A DNA stretch of 64,000 nt from HGM04593 sp045660825. Lineage in GTDB: Bacteria; Bacteroidota; Bacteroidia; Bacteroidales; Bacteroidaceae. Made by a program: the position numbers and the translations under genes. The notes below the pieces were generated by a model, which was given only the letters and a program-made list of their open reading frames with translations, did not search any database and was not told the origin of the DNA. The stretch lies in contig JAZREN010000069.1 of NCBI GenBank assembly GCA_045660825.1, positions 1 through 64,000 on the forward strand, read 5' to 3'. Positions 8,701 through 18,113 of this stretch are shown piece after piece (position 1 is the stretch's first letter; each line of letters begins with the position of its first letter).

Positions 8701-8740
8701 ACAAAAAGCAAGCCCATTACAGCGATTCACTGCAATGGGC
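8701..8740 (-). terminator. Terminator after the EF-hand-like membrane protein gene
   Basis: An inverted repeat 8712-8722 with 8730-8740 (10 of 11 pairs) lies 28 bases downstream of the stop at 8768. On the minus strand it is followed by TTGCTTTTTGT, a usable U-rich tract. This fits a Rho-independent terminator that separates the hpt-adk-obgE group from the str operon. Confidence 0.65.
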
Positions 8741-8767
8741 CATTATATTATATAAGGTAAATCCTTA

Positions 8768-11035
8768 TTAAGCAGCAGGAGACTCCTCTGCAGATACAGG
8801 TTCAGTCACAGACTCTGCAGCTGTTTCAGTTGCAGTCTCAGGCACCGCATCTGTCACATCCTCCTGAACGGGAGCCTCTACAACCTCCTTATTGAAGAAC
8901 GGTAGCGGAGATGGATACCCTACACGAGAGAGCACATTTCCAAGCCACAGACCGGCAACAACCACCACAACCACCAACAACGAAATGAGCCATTTTGCCC
9001 ATGCCGGAATACCCGCCTTTGCATATGGATCCTTCAATTTCATCTTTGGATATTTGGCGATATCGGTAAGTGTCTCACCAAATGGTATACTGATTTTTGA
9101 AGCCGCATTGACAGCCCAGCCATTGGCATTGAGCAAAGGAGCGACATTGCGACGACGCAATTTCATCCACGCCATAACCATTGCTGGACCGGAAATAAGC
9201 AACAAAATACCGACAAACACAGCTACCATCTGCCAAAGGCTAAGGTCGACGAATCCCTTGAATATACTTGCCAGGGCTGTACCAATCATGCCGACAGCCA
9301 TACCTATACCAGCAAAGATACCGGCAAACTTGGCAATATCAAACGGCTGGGCAGGCGCTTTATCATCACCCTCGGCAGGCTTGACAGTAGGCGCCGCATT
9401 AATTTTATCGTTGGCATTCTTCATCATGGCAGCATCCTTCTCGGCAGCGCTTTTGTTTATCAAGTTCTCGATAGTTGTTGCCATGCGACGATAAGGAGAC
9501 CAGAATGCCTGACCAATACTGATCGGATTATCGATTATCTTGGTAATGACAGCATCCCACATGAGTCCGTCGTTATCGAAATAGATTGCATTCTTGCCGA
9601 CAAAGAGGTCACCGATATCACCAACCGTAACAGCTGCAACGATATTTCTCTTGGCAGCACTTGTCTTTGTTGTACAGTCACAATAGACAAGGTACATGCC
9701 GCTGGCCGGCGCCATGGTATTATGCTTTGCAGCATCGACAACATTCATACACATACGGCACTCACGTTGGTCGATAAGCAGACGACCACTCTGGAATATC
9801 GCCTTAACATCTTTATCCTTGCAGTAGAAATCCTGGAATGTAACATAGTTGCGGAGCAGACGATAGAAATCGCGGTAGATATGCATGAACTTGTCAACCA
9901 AATCAATGCCATCAGCCGTTTCCTTGAGTTCCAGGTCTTGAGCCACAAGTTCCAACAACGCCTGTTTCTTGTCATCAGCAAGCAACTGCTTGATTGCATC
10001 AACGCCCAAGCCTTCAACCTCGGCGCCCTTCTTTGCCGTCTTCCAGGCATTGTATGCAGCGAAAGTTGCACCTATAGCCGCCCACGATTCCTCTGTAAGA
10101 ACCTTTTCTTTAGGCTTTACAATGGAAACAAGAGTATCGAACTGCGATGCCCACGCAGGGTTGATGGCTGCTGCCAAATCCAATTCTGCCTTACCTGTGA
10201 TGCGAGCAATAGGATATGCTGCAATCTCCTGAGTCTTAGCGGTAAGGTTATCAGCACTGATTGCCTCAATCAAGCCAGCCTGCACATCAAGTTTCATCGC
10301 GCTCTCAGGTGCAAACGAAGCAAGCTTCGCGCGAACGAAATAATCCTTCACCTTAGCATCAAGAGCATTGTACGCTTCAATAGCCTTGTCTGTATCAGCA
10401 CCATAAGGAGCCTCAACAGCAGCCTCACTCCATGCAATATAATCGGCCAACAATTGGTAGAACTTTTCTATCAGTTCAGCATTCACGCCATTCTCACCAC
10501 TACGGTCCATTACACCACCCAATGCACCGACCATTGTTGACACAAGAGCCTTATCTGCATCACCCTCAGGGGTCTGCGCCGTAATCACGCCATCACCATT
10601 GAAACGTGTCTTTGCAAAAATCGCAGTAATATCCTTAGTGTCTGCCAACGAGATAACAGCTCCCTCCTTGCCGAGATTCACCAATATCTGCTTTGCCGAG
10701 TTATAAAGCTTCTTTCCATCAGCATTCTCCTGGTTGAACGCCTCAACATCAATGCTGTCGGCACCTTTGAGCAACAGATTGGCATCCTTTACAACAGATA
10801 CCAGCCACTGAGATGTAGCAATGACATCATTTACGCGAATGCGCCCATCACTGTCGGTATCAATATACTTGAGACTCTTCTCATCAATATCCAAACCATT
10901 GGTGGGACATGAAAGTACAGTCCACTTCTTCAAATCAAGTTCTGCAAGATGAGCGATGTCAGCACCTGTAGTAATTCTTACACGTGTAGAACCACCCACA
11001 TTGTCATAATTCCATGAATGTTTTTTTGTAGCCAT
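8768..11035 (-). CDS. Large EF-hand-like membrane protein of unknown function
   Basis: The 755-residue protein is not recognised as a named enzyme. Residues 59-70 read DTDSDGRIRVND, a close match to a calcium-binding EF-hand loop, and a second looser copy (NGDGVIT) lies near residue 145. The middle is a long, soluble, alanine-rich helical region with a CRMC pair. Near residues 580-650 there are two hydrophobic segments (AGIFAGIGMAVGMIG; MVAVFVGILLLISGPAMVM) and near 695-715 a third (WLISLLVVVVVVAGLWLG), followed by an acidic, proline/alanine/threonine-rich tail. There is no signal peptide, so the large N-terminal part is probably cytoplasmic. It follows obgE by 40 bases in the hpt-adk-obgE run, so it is probably co-transcribed. 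Function unknown. Confidence 0.85.
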   Translation of the reverse strand: MATKKHSWNYDNVGGSTRVRITTGADIAHLAELDLKKWTVLSCPTNGLDIDEKSLKYIDTDSDGRIRVNDVIATSQWLVSVVKDANLLLKGADSIDVEAFNQENADGKKLYNSAKQILVNLGKEGAVISLADTKDITAIFAKTRFNGDGVITAQTPEGDADKALVSTMVGALGGVMDRSGENGVNAELIEKFYQLLADYIAWSEAAVEAPYGADTDKAIEAYNALDAKVKDYFVRAKLASFAPESAMKLDVQAGLIEAISADNLTAKTQEIAAYPIARITGKAELDLAAAINPAWASQFDTLVSIVKPKEKVLTEESWAAIGATFAAYNAWKTAKKGAEVEGLGVDAIKQLLADDKKQALLELVAQDLELKETADGIDLVDKFMHIYRDFYRLLRNYVTFQDFYCKDKDVKAIFQSGRLLIDQRECRMCMNVVDAAKHNTMAPASGMYLVYCDCTTKTSAAKRNIVAAVTVGDIGDLFVGKNAIYFDNDGLMWDAVITKIIDNPISIGQAFWSPYRRMATTIENLINKSAAEKDAAMMKNANDKINAAPTVKPAEGDDKAPAQPFDIAKFAGIFAGIGMAVGMIGTALASIFKGFVDLSLWQMVAVFVGILLLISGPAMVMAWMKLRRRNVAPLLNANGWAVNAASKISIPFGETLTDIAKYPKMKLKDPYAKAGIPAWAKWLISLLVVVVVVAGLWLGNVLSRVGYPSPLPFFNKEVVEAPVQEDVTDAVPETATETAAESVTEPVSAEESPAA

Positions 11036-11075
11036 AGTATGTCTGGTTATAATTTATATTTGCGTTTCAAATCAA

Positions 11076-12236
11076 TCATTCCTCGTCAAAATCGAACTCT
11101 TCATAGTTCAAATCATCATCCTCATCATACTCTCCATCATCCTCGAAATCGGTTTCCCAATCGGCAAAATCTGCCGCAAGCATCTTGCGGTCATAGTTAC
11201 GATGTACAAGTTCCTCACGCTTTACGGCGGCAAGGCGATTCTCTTCACTGTTAAGCGCAGCCCAAAGCACATCTTTCAGTTCCTGAATTCCTTCGCCAGT
11301 GGGAGCCGATATGAACACGTGAGGCACATCCTCGGGCAGATTCTCCGAGAGCATCTCCTTAAGTTCTTCATCTATAAGGTCACACTTTGTAATTGCCAGC
11401 ACACGCTGTTTGTCGAGCATCTCGGGATTAAACGTAGCCAACTCGTTGAGTAACACCTCATATTCTTTCTTTATATCATCGGCATCAGCCGGAACCATGA
11501 ACAGAAGCAACGAGTTGCGCTCAATGTGGCGAAGGAAACGCAAACCCAACCCCCTACCCTGGCTGGCACCCTCAATAATACCCGGTATATCGGCCATGAC
11601 AAACGATTTGTTATCACGATAGGATACAATGCCCAAATTCGGTTCAAGGGTTGTAAAAGGATAGTTTGCAATCTTTGGCTTCGCTGCCGATACAGAAGAG
11701 AGAAGGGTTGATTTTCCGGCATTAGGGAAACCTACCAGACCAACATCGGCAAGCAGTTTAAGCTCAAGTGTAACTGTCATCTCCTGCATTGGTTCACCGG
11801 GCTGTGCAAAACGCGGCGCCTGGCGCGTTGGAGTGGCGAAATGCACATTTCCAAGACCACCGCGACCACCCTTGAGCAGAGTCACCAGCTGACCGTCCTC
11901 CATGACATCGCAAAGAAACTCACCGGTTTCGGCATTGTATGCTACAGTACCACAAGGCACATCCACTATTTTACTTTCACCATCAGCTCCTGTACTCTTG
12001 TTTATACCGCCATTCTGTCCGTTACCGGCAAAAATGTGACGCTGATACTTGAGGTGCAACAGCGTCCAGTAATTACGGTTACCACGCAGTATTATATCAC
12101 CACCTTTTCCGCCATCACCGCCATCGGGGCCTCCGTTGGGTATATATTTAGCACGATGCAAGTGAGCCATTCCACGGCCACCACGACCCGAACGGCACAC
12201 AATCTTTACATAATCGATAAAATTTGATTCTGCCAT
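11076..12236 (-). CDS. obgE: Obg family GTPase
   Basis: The 386-residue product (start at MAESNFIDYVK, 8 codons inside the longest frame and preceded by A-rich sequence) has the glycine-rich Obg fold at residues 1-160 and a G domain with GFPNAGKST at 169-177 and the switch region NYPFTTLEPNLG. Obg binds the 50S subunit and links ribosome assembly to growth and stringent control. The C-terminus is a strongly acidic tail of D and E residues rather than a recognisable OCT domain, as in other Bacteroidota. It lies between adk and the EF-hand-like gene. Confidence 0.95.
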   Translation of the reverse strand: MAESNFIDYVKIVCRSGRGGRGMAHLHRAKYIPNGGPDGGDGGKGGDIILRGNRNYWTLLHLKYQRHIFAGNGQNGGINKSTGADGESKIVDVPCGTVAYNAETGEFLCDVMEDGQLVTLLKGGRGGLGNVHFATPTRQAPRFAQPGEPMQEMTVTLELKLLADVGLVGFPNAGKSTLLSSVSAAKPKIANYPFTTLEPNLGIVSYRDNKSFVMADIPGIIEGASQGRGLGLRFLRHIERNSLLLFMVPADADDIKKEYEVLLNELATFNPEMLDKQRVLAITKCDLIDEELKEMLSENLPEDVPHVFISAPTGEGIQELKDVLWAALNSEENRLAAVKREELVHRNYDRKMLAADFADWETDFEDDGEYDEDDDLNYEEFDFDEE

Positions 12237-12348
12237 AAAAATTAAGTTCAAGACCCTCACGGGCTGTTAAACAATTAACAGCAAAAGTTGCCACGCCGGT
12301 GACAACTATGCTATATAAAATTCCAGGAGGTATTGCTTTTGGCAATCC

Positions 12349-12921
12349 TTACATCTTTGAATCAATAGCCGCAACAATATCGGCAAAAATACGGTCAAGT
12401 TCACCAAGACCATTGATATAACAATGCTTGCCATCGTTCTTGTACCACTCTTTGAGGGGCGATGTCTGCTCATTGTAAACAACAAGACGTTTCTTGATTG
12501 TCTCTTCATTGTCATCGGCTCTACCCGAAAGCTGTCCACGGAGCAAAAGACGTGTCATCAATTCATCCTCGGGGACATCAAGTTCAATCATCGCAGTAAC
12601 ATCCTGCCCGCGCTCATTGAGCATCACCTTCAACGCCTCGGCCTGTGCTATCGTGCGTGGGAAACCATCAAAAATCACACCATTGCCACTTGTGAGCGAA
12701 TCAAGTTTTGAAGCAAGAATACTTATCATCAATTCGTCAGGGATAAGCTGACCCTTATCAATAAGTTTCTGCGCAGTTGCGCCAAGTTCGGTACCAGCAG
12801 CAATCTCTCCGCGCAACACCTCACCTGTAGAAATATGGTTCAGTCCATATTTTGCAACAATTCTTTCGCTCTGTGTACCCTTACCACTGCCGGGTGCACC
12901 AAAAATAACTATATTAAGCAT
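12349..12921 (-). CDS. adk: Adenylate kinase
   Basis: The 190-residue enzyme interconverts ATP + AMP and 2 ADP. The P-loop GAPGSGKGT lies at residues 8-16, the AMP site includes DGFPRT, and the LID is the short form without zinc cysteines (SGRADDNEETIKKRL). It lies 17 bases after hpt and 112 bases before obgE; that gap contains an 8-pair hairpin around 12289-12308 of unknown use. Confidence 0.97.
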   Translation of the reverse strand: MLNIVIFGAPGSGKGTQSERIVAKYGLNHISTGEVLRGEIAAGTELGATAQKLIDKGQLIPDELMISILASKLDSLTSGNGVIFDGFPRTIAQAEALKVMLNERGQDVTAMIELDVPEDELMTRLLLRGQLSGRADDNEETIKKRLVVYNEQTSPLKEWYKNDGKHCYINGLGELDRIFADIVAAIDSKM

Positions 12922-12938
12922 CTTATTACAATATTCGT

Positions 12939-13475
12939 TTATTCTTTAACATCGTACACATCAGGGAGGTTACGACCAAGACCATCATAGTCAAGACCAT
13001 AACCGACAATGAATCTGTCGGGAATCTCAAAAGCCGAATATTTAACATCGACCGGAACACGCAGACGCGCAGGTTTGAGGAAAAGTGATGCAATAGCCAA
13101 AGATGCCGGGTTGCTCTGCTGCAATGTCTCAAGCATCTTGTGCATTGTAAGACCCGTGTCTACGATATCCTCTACAATGATTACATCGCGTCCCTCGATA
13201 GACTCCATAAGACCCATCACTTGATTGACTGTACCGGTAGTCTCGGAGCCCTGATAGGACGAGAATTTTACAAAAGATATTTCACACTCAACTTCAATAT
13301 TCTTCATCAAATCCGATACAAACATAAAACAGCCGTTCAGGACACCGAGGAACAGCGGACGCTTGCCGGCATAATCTCTGTTGATAGCCTCTGCCACCTG
13401 CTTGACACGGGCAGCAATCTCTTCGCTGGGAATTGATTTTACAAATTCTTTATCGTGTATTTTTATTGTTGACAT
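12939..13475 (-). CDS. hpt: Hypoxanthine phosphoribosyltransferase
   Basis: The 178-residue enzyme salvages hypoxanthine (and usually guanine) with PRPP. The PRPP-binding loop VIIVEDIVDTGLT is at about residues 98-110, and the flexible loop with KFSSYQGSETTG is present. It is the first gene of an hpt-adk-obgE purine and GTPase group. A TACTTTTG box lies about 35 bases upstream, with a TTTG 22 bases further up, a likely promoter. Confidence 0.94.
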   Translation of the reverse strand: MSTIKIHDKEFVKSIPSEEIAARVKQVAEAINRDYAGKRPLFLGVLNGCFMFVSDLMKNIEVECEISFVKFSSYQGSETTGTVNQVMGLMESIEGRDVIIVEDIVDTGLTMHKMLETLQQSNPASLAIASLFLKPARLRVPVDVKYSAFEIPDRFIVGYGLDYDGLGRNLPDVYDVKE

Positions 13476-13507
13476 ACTAAAGTCAATGCTTTTATGTTAG
13501 TACCACG

Positions 13508-13541
13508 CAAAAGTAAAACAAAGTTACGGAAAAACCGCAAA
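13508..13541 (-). promoter_or_regulatory. Possible promoter of hpt-adk-obgE
   Basis: On the minus strand, TTTG (13541-13538) and TACTTTTG (13515-13508) are 22 bases apart, one more than the usual Bacteroidota spacing. The site is about 33 bases upstream of the hpt start. A second -7-like TAACTTTG lies nearby, so the exact start is uncertain. Confidence 0.35.
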
Positions 13542-13683
13542 ATTTATTGCTTTTTATTGACAGGAAAAACAAATAAAGACCTTATAAATAAGTTAAGGTG
13601 CTTTTTAGAACCGAAATTAAAAACAAATTACTATCTTCGCGACAAATTAGAATTTTTGTGCACTTGCCAAACAAACCACAGGA

Positions 13684-14733
13684 ATGATGAAAAAGATCAT
13701 TACAGCAATCATATTGACACTTGCGGCACCATGTATGGCGCAGAATGTGCTTGGCACGTTTTTTTCAAATTCAAACGAGGGGATTGCATATTTCTTGCCA
13801 GATACAAAGATAAACATCACGGTTGAGACCAGCTGTGTTACTCAGACACCAGGTGAGTTCTACAGTTATGCCGAGAGGTTCCTGCACATCAAGAACACAA
13901 TAGCTGAAGCGAGCAACCGTTGGGAGATAACCGGTATTGAGTGCGAGAGCGAAGGAGTGCCCAGCAAGAACAAATACTACACAATAAAGTTCGGAAACAA
14001 TGCAGCAAGCAGTATCGGGCTCGATGGCAAAGGTATAATTGAGACTATAAACACCACTGCACCCGCAAAGGCAGAGACAACACCTGTCACAAAACGGAGC
14101 ACAAACACCAAGACCGACGCGTCGCAATACATGACAGAAGAGATGCTCACCGCCACATCAACCGCCAAGATGGCAGAGTTGACAGCCAAGGAGATATATG
14201 CGATACGCGAGAGCAAACTTGCCATCACCCGTGGCCAGGCCGAGAACATGCCAAGCGATGGCACAGCCATAGCATTGCTGCTGCAGGAACTCGACAAACA
14301 GGAGAAAGCACTCACAGAAATGTTTACCGGACGCACCGATACAGTGTACCACACATACAGGCTGACCATTGCGCCCGACGAGTTGCGCGACACCACAAAA
14401 GCCATACTCTTGCGTTTCTCACACAAACTTGGAGTGGTCGACAAGGAGAACCTTGCCGGCGAACCCGTCTACTACAATTTCAAGGACTTGAAAACTGTGG
14501 AGCAGCCTATTGTAGACGAAAAGAAGAAACAGGAGGGCGTTTGCTACAACATTCCAGGACGTGCCAGATTAGAGGTATACACAAGAACAAGAACCTTCAT
14601 TGAAAAGGAGATTGCCGTCGCACAACTTGGAATTGTAGAGGTGTTGGCAAAGAGCCTGTTCAGCAAGAACAATGCCGTAAAGGTCCTGTTCGACACTGCA
14701 ACAGGCGGCATTATAAGCATAAAGAAAAATTAA
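13684..14733 (+). CDS. DUF4831 family secreted protein
   Basis: The 349-residue protein begins with a signal peptide (MMKKIITAIILTLAAPCMAQ, cleavage after AQ). The body resembles the Bacteroidales DUF4831 family: a conserved YAERFL segment near residue 62, the ATSTAKMAELTAKEIYAIRE helix near 158-177, and a C-terminal half with QEGVCYNIPGRARLEV. The function of the family is unknown; an exported role in the periplasm or at the outer membrane is inferred from the signal peptide. It is first in a plus-strand run with ffh, folD and a CapA-like gene, 22 bases before ffh. Assignment rests on recall of the family, not a search. Confidence 0.75.
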   Translation: MMKKIITAIILTLAAPCMAQNVLGTFFSNSNEGIAYFLPDTKINITVETSCVTQTPGEFYSYAERFLHIKNTIAEASNRWEITGIECESEGVPSKNKYYTIKFGNNAASSIGLDGKGIIETINTTAPAKAETTPVTKRSTNTKTDASQYMTEEMLTATSTAKMAELTAKEIYAIRESKLAITRGQAENMPSDGTAIALLLQELDKQEKALTEMFTGRTDTVYHTYRLTIAPDELRDTTKAILLRFSHKLGVVDKENLAGEPVYYNFKDLKTVEQPIVDEKKKQEGVCYNIPGRARLEVYTRTRTFIEKEIAVAQLGIVEVLAKSLFSKNNAVKVLFDTATGGIISIKKN

Positions 14734-14755
14734 TAATATAAAAATTATACAGAAA

Positions 14756-16078
14756 ATGTTTGAAAACTTAAGCGAGCGTCTTGAACGCTCATTGAAGATA
14801 CTCAAAGGAGAGGGAAGAATCACCGAGGTGAACGTTGCCGAGACATTGAAGGATGTGCGCAAGGCACTACTCGATGCCGACGTAAACTACAAGGTTGCAA
14901 AGACATTCACAGACACGGTAAAGAACAAAGCAATTGGTCAGAACGTGCTCACATCACTGCACCCAAGCCAGTTGATGGTGAAAATTGTACACGACGAACT
15001 GACCGCATTGATGGGCGGCGAGACTGCTGAGATTAACTATGAAGGACATCCCGCAGTCATCCTCATGTCGGGTCTTCAGGGTAGCGGTAAGACAACATTC
15101 TCGGCAAAACTCGCCAACTATCTCAAGAAAAAGAAGAACCGCAACCCGCTGTTGGTAGCCTGCGACGTTTACCGTCCTGCAGCCATTGACCAGTTGAAGG
15201 TTCTTGGTGAGGCAATTGACGTACCTGTTTACAGTGAGTCCGAGAGCAAGGATCCTGTACAGATTGCTCTCAACGCCATTAAGGAGGCAAAGGCAAAGAG
15301 CTATAACCTTGTAATCATAGATACCGCCGGCCGCTTGGCCGTAGACGAGGCAATGATGAACGAGATTGCAGCAATCAAGGAGGCCGTAAAACCGACAGAA
15401 ACACTGTTCGTAGTAGACTCAATGACCGGACAGGACGCCGTGAACACCGCCAAGGAGTTCAACGACCGTCTTGATTTCACCGGTGTCATCCTCACCAAAC
15501 TCGATGGTGACACACGTGGTGGTGCTGCATTGTCAATCCGCACAGTGGTAACAAAGCCCATCAAATTCATCGGTACAGGCGAGAAGATGGAGGCGATTGA
15601 CCAGTTCCACCCGAACCGTATGGCCGACCGCATCCTGGGCATGGGTGACGTTGTTTCACTCGTTGAGCGTGCACAGGAGCAGTTCGACGAGGAAGAGGCA
15701 AAGAAACTGCAGCGCAAACTTGCACGCAACCAGTTCGATTTCAACGATTTCCTCACCCAGATCCAGCAAATCAAGAAGATGGGCAACATCAAGGACCTCA
15801 TGGCTATGATTCCCGGTGTAGGCAAAGCAATAAAGGACATGGATATTGACGACAACGCATTCAAGGGCGTGGAAGCAATTATCCAGTCAATGACCCCTAA
15901 GGAGCGCTCTAATCCGGACATTATAAACACATCGCGCAAAGAGCGCATTGCACGCGGTAGCGGTAGCACCATGCAGGACGTCAACCGCCTGATGAAACAG
16001 TTCGATCAGATACGCAAGACAATGAAGAGTGTTGCCGGCGGTAAGATGGGCAACATGATGTCCAAATTCAAATTCTAA
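14756..16078 (+). CDS. ffh: Signal recognition particle GTPase Ffh
   Basis: The 440-residue SRP54 homologue targets nascent membrane and secreted proteins to FtsY and SecYEG. It has the N domain (1-90), the G domain with GLQGSGKTT at 106-114, DTAGR and the TKLDGD motif, and the methionine-rich M domain that binds 4.5S RNA and signal sequences (MQDVNRLMKQF near 405, ending in a KMGNMMSKFKF tail). Length is standard. It lies 11 bases upstream of folD. Confidence 0.98.
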   Translation: MFENLSERLERSLKILKGEGRITEVNVAETLKDVRKALLDADVNYKVAKTFTDTVKNKAIGQNVLTSLHPSQLMVKIVHDELTALMGGETAEINYEGHPAVILMSGLQGSGKTTFSAKLANYLKKKKNRNPLLVACDVYRPAAIDQLKVLGEAIDVPVYSESESKDPVQIALNAIKEAKAKSYNLVIIDTAGRLAVDEAMMNEIAAIKEAVKPTETLFVVDSMTGQDAVNTAKEFNDRLDFTGVILTKLDGDTRGGAALSIRTVVTKPIKFIGTGEKMEAIDQFHPNRMADRILGMGDVVSLVERAQEQFDEEEAKKLQRKLARNQFDFNDFLTQIQQIKKMGNIKDLMAMIPGVGKAIKDMDIDDNAFKGVEAIIQSMTPKERSNPDIINTSRKERIARGSGSTMQDVNRLMKQFDQIRKTMKSVAGGKMGNMMSKFKF

Positions 16079-16089
16079 CAAGCACAACT

Positions 16090-16971
16090 ATGCAACTTAT
16101 CGACGGAAAGGCTGTGGCAGCACAGATTAAACAGGAGATTGCAGCCGAGGTTAACGAGATATTGGCAAACGGCGGCAAGCGTCCACACCTTGCAGCAATA
16201 CTTGTGGGACACGACGGCGGCAGCGAAACCTATGTTGCCAGCAAGGTAAAAGCCTGCGAGGAGTGCGGCTTTACATCCACACTCATACGCTACGAGGCCG
16301 ATGTGACCGAAGAGGAGTTGCTTGCAAAGGTAGAGGAACTGAACAATGATGCCGACATAGATGGTTTCATTGTCCAGTTGCCATTGCCCAAACACATAGA
16401 CGAGCAAAAGGTGACCGAAGCCATTGACTACCGCAAGGATGTTGACGGTTTCCATCCCGTGAACGCAGGCCGCCTTTCCATAGGACTCCCATGCTTCCTG
16501 TCGGCTACACCAAATGGAATAATGGAGCTTCTGCGCAGATATGACATTGACACAAAGGGCAAGAAGTGCGTAGTCCTTGGCCGAAGCAACATCGTAGGCA
16601 AACCAATGGCAAACCTAATGATGCAGAAGAGCCTCCCCGGCGATGCTACTGTCACAGTATGCCACAGCCATACACAGGACATTGCCAAGGAGTGCCGACA
16701 GGCAGACATCATAATTGCCGCACTTGGACAGCCACACTTCCTGAAAGCAGAGATGGTAAAGGAAGGTGCTGTAGTAATAGATGTGGGCACCACACGAGTT
16801 CCCGACAGTACACGCAAGAGCGGATTCCGCCTGTGTGGCGACGTTGACTTTGAGAATGTCGCCCCAAAATGTTCGTTCATTACACCCGTCCCCGGCGGTG
16901 TTGGTCCAATGACAATTGTGTCACTGATGAAGAACACCCTGCTTGCCGGCAAACGTGCCATCTACAAATGA
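16090..16971 (+). CDS. folD: Methylene-THF dehydrogenase/cyclohydrolase
   Basis: The 293-residue bifunctional enzyme interconverts 5,10-methylene-, methenyl- and 10-formyl-tetrahydrofolate using NADP. Family signatures are seen: the catalytic YVASK tract (residues 47-51), the VQLPLPKHI segment, KDVDGFHP, the nucleotide-binding VLGRSNIVGKP and the C-terminal TPVPGGVGPMT. The stop codon overlaps the start of the next gene in an ATGA arrangement. Confidence 0.97.
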   Translation: MQLIDGKAVAAQIKQEIAAEVNEILANGGKRPHLAAILVGHDGGSETYVASKVKACEECGFTSTLIRYEADVTEEELLAKVEELNNDADIDGFIVQLPLPKHIDEQKVTEAIDYRKDVDGFHPVNAGRLSIGLPCFLSATPNGIMELLRRYDIDTKGKKCVVLGRSNIVGKPMANLMMQKSLPGDATVTVCHSHTQDIAKECRQADIIIAALGQPHFLKAEMVKEGAVVIDVGTTRVPDSTRKSGFRLCGDVDFENVAPKCSFITPVPGGVGPMTIVSLMKNTLLAGKRAIYK

Positions 16972-18113
16972 GGCTGACAATCAGGATATCTTCAGCCATT
17001 CTGCTGTTTTGTGCACTGCCATCGTTATCGGTTGCACAAATATGGTCAGCACAGCTATTCGAGACTCCCGTACAGGATATTGAGTTGCTGTTTGCCGGGG
17101 ACATAATGCAGCACGAGACACAGTTGAACATGGCAAGACAAAAGAACGGCGAATACAGCTACTCCTATTGTTTCCGCCATATATCACCCCTCGTCAAAGC
17201 CGCCGACATTTCGGTAGCAAACCTTGAAACCACAATTGGCAAGAGCGGATACAGCGGCTACCCATCCTTCTGCGCGCCCGACAGTTTTCTATATGCAGTC
17301 AAGGACGCCGGATTCAAGGTGTTGCTTTTTGCCAACAACCATTGCATGGACAAGGGCAAACGCGGCGCGATGCACACGCTCGACATGCTCGATTCATTGC
17401 AAATAGCACATTGCGGAGTGTATCGCAACGCAAAAGAGCGCAAAGAGAGATATCCGCTAATCATTGAAGAGAAGGGAGTGAGAGTCGCAATCCTCAACTA
17501 TACATATAGCACAAACGGCAGAGAGATTCCATCGCCAATGGTTGTAAATCTTATTGACAAGGAGATAATAGCCAACGACATACAGACGGCAAAGGATATG
17601 CGCCCCGATGCCATTATTACCTGCATGCATTGGGGGGACGAGTACGTAAGCTTGCCACCGGCTAGAATCAAGGAACTCAGCAATTGGCTCATCGGGCAGG
17701 GTGTAAGTCACATCATCGGCAACCATCCGCATGTCATCCAACCAATGGAAATAAAAGAGTCGCAGACAACTCCCGACAGGCACGTCGTTGCCTACTCCAC
17801 CGGCAATCTGGTATCAAACATGTCATTGCGTCGCACTGACGGCGGCATAATGATTGCCATGAAGCTGCGCAAGATACTGAACTACACACGCCCGCTCGGT
17901 GTGCGCTACCTACTCACATGGATTGCGCCAAAAGCCAATGACGGCAAACGCGATTTCACAATATACCCGGCAGCAACAACTGAATTTACAGGTTGGGATT
18001 TTGCCGAGCAGAAACGCCAACTGTTCATCAACGACAGCCGCTCACTATTTGAAAAGCACAACAAGGGAGAAATTACAGAAATGTACATTGACACGGTGCG
18101 CGTCATTCAATGA
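16968..18113 (+). CDS. CapA-family (PGA_cap) secreted phosphoesterase-like protein
   Basis: The start is the ATG at 16968, overlapping the folD stop by 3 bases; a longer frame upstream lies inside folD and is discarded. The 381-residue product has a signal peptide (residues 1-24, ...LSVAQ) and the CapA metallophosphoesterase-like fold: LLFAGDIMQH near residue 41, a LETT segment, ANNHCMDKG, MHWGDEY and GNHPHVIQP. The family is known from poly-gamma-glutamate synthesis genes, but Bacteroidota members usually stand alone and their substrate is unknown. Its last 11 bases overlap the convergent DUF3256 gene. Confidence 0.85.
   Translation: MRLTIRISSAILLFCALPSLSVAQIWSAQLFETPVQDIELLFAGDIMQHETQLNMARQKNGEYSYSYCFRHISPLVKAADISVANLETTIGKSGYSGYPSFCAPDSFLYAVKDAGFKVLLFANNHCMDKGKRGAMHTLDMLDSLQIAHCGVYRNAKERKERYPLIIEEKGVRVAILNYTYSTNGREIPSPMVVNLIDKEIIANDIQTAKDMRPDAIITCMHWGDEYVSLPPARIKELSNWLIGQGVSHIIGNHPHVIQPMEIKESQTTPDRHVVAYSTGNLVSNMSLRRTDGGIMIAMKLRKILNYTRPLGVRYLLTWIAPKANDGKRDFTIYPAATTEFTGWDFAEQKRQLFINDSRSLFEKHNKGEITEMYIDTVRVIQ

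Noticed and set aside
9722..10540. A 272-codon plus-strand frame opposite the EF-hand-like gene
   Set aside because: Cysteine- and isoleucine-rich shadow of a long, consistent coding frame on the other strand.
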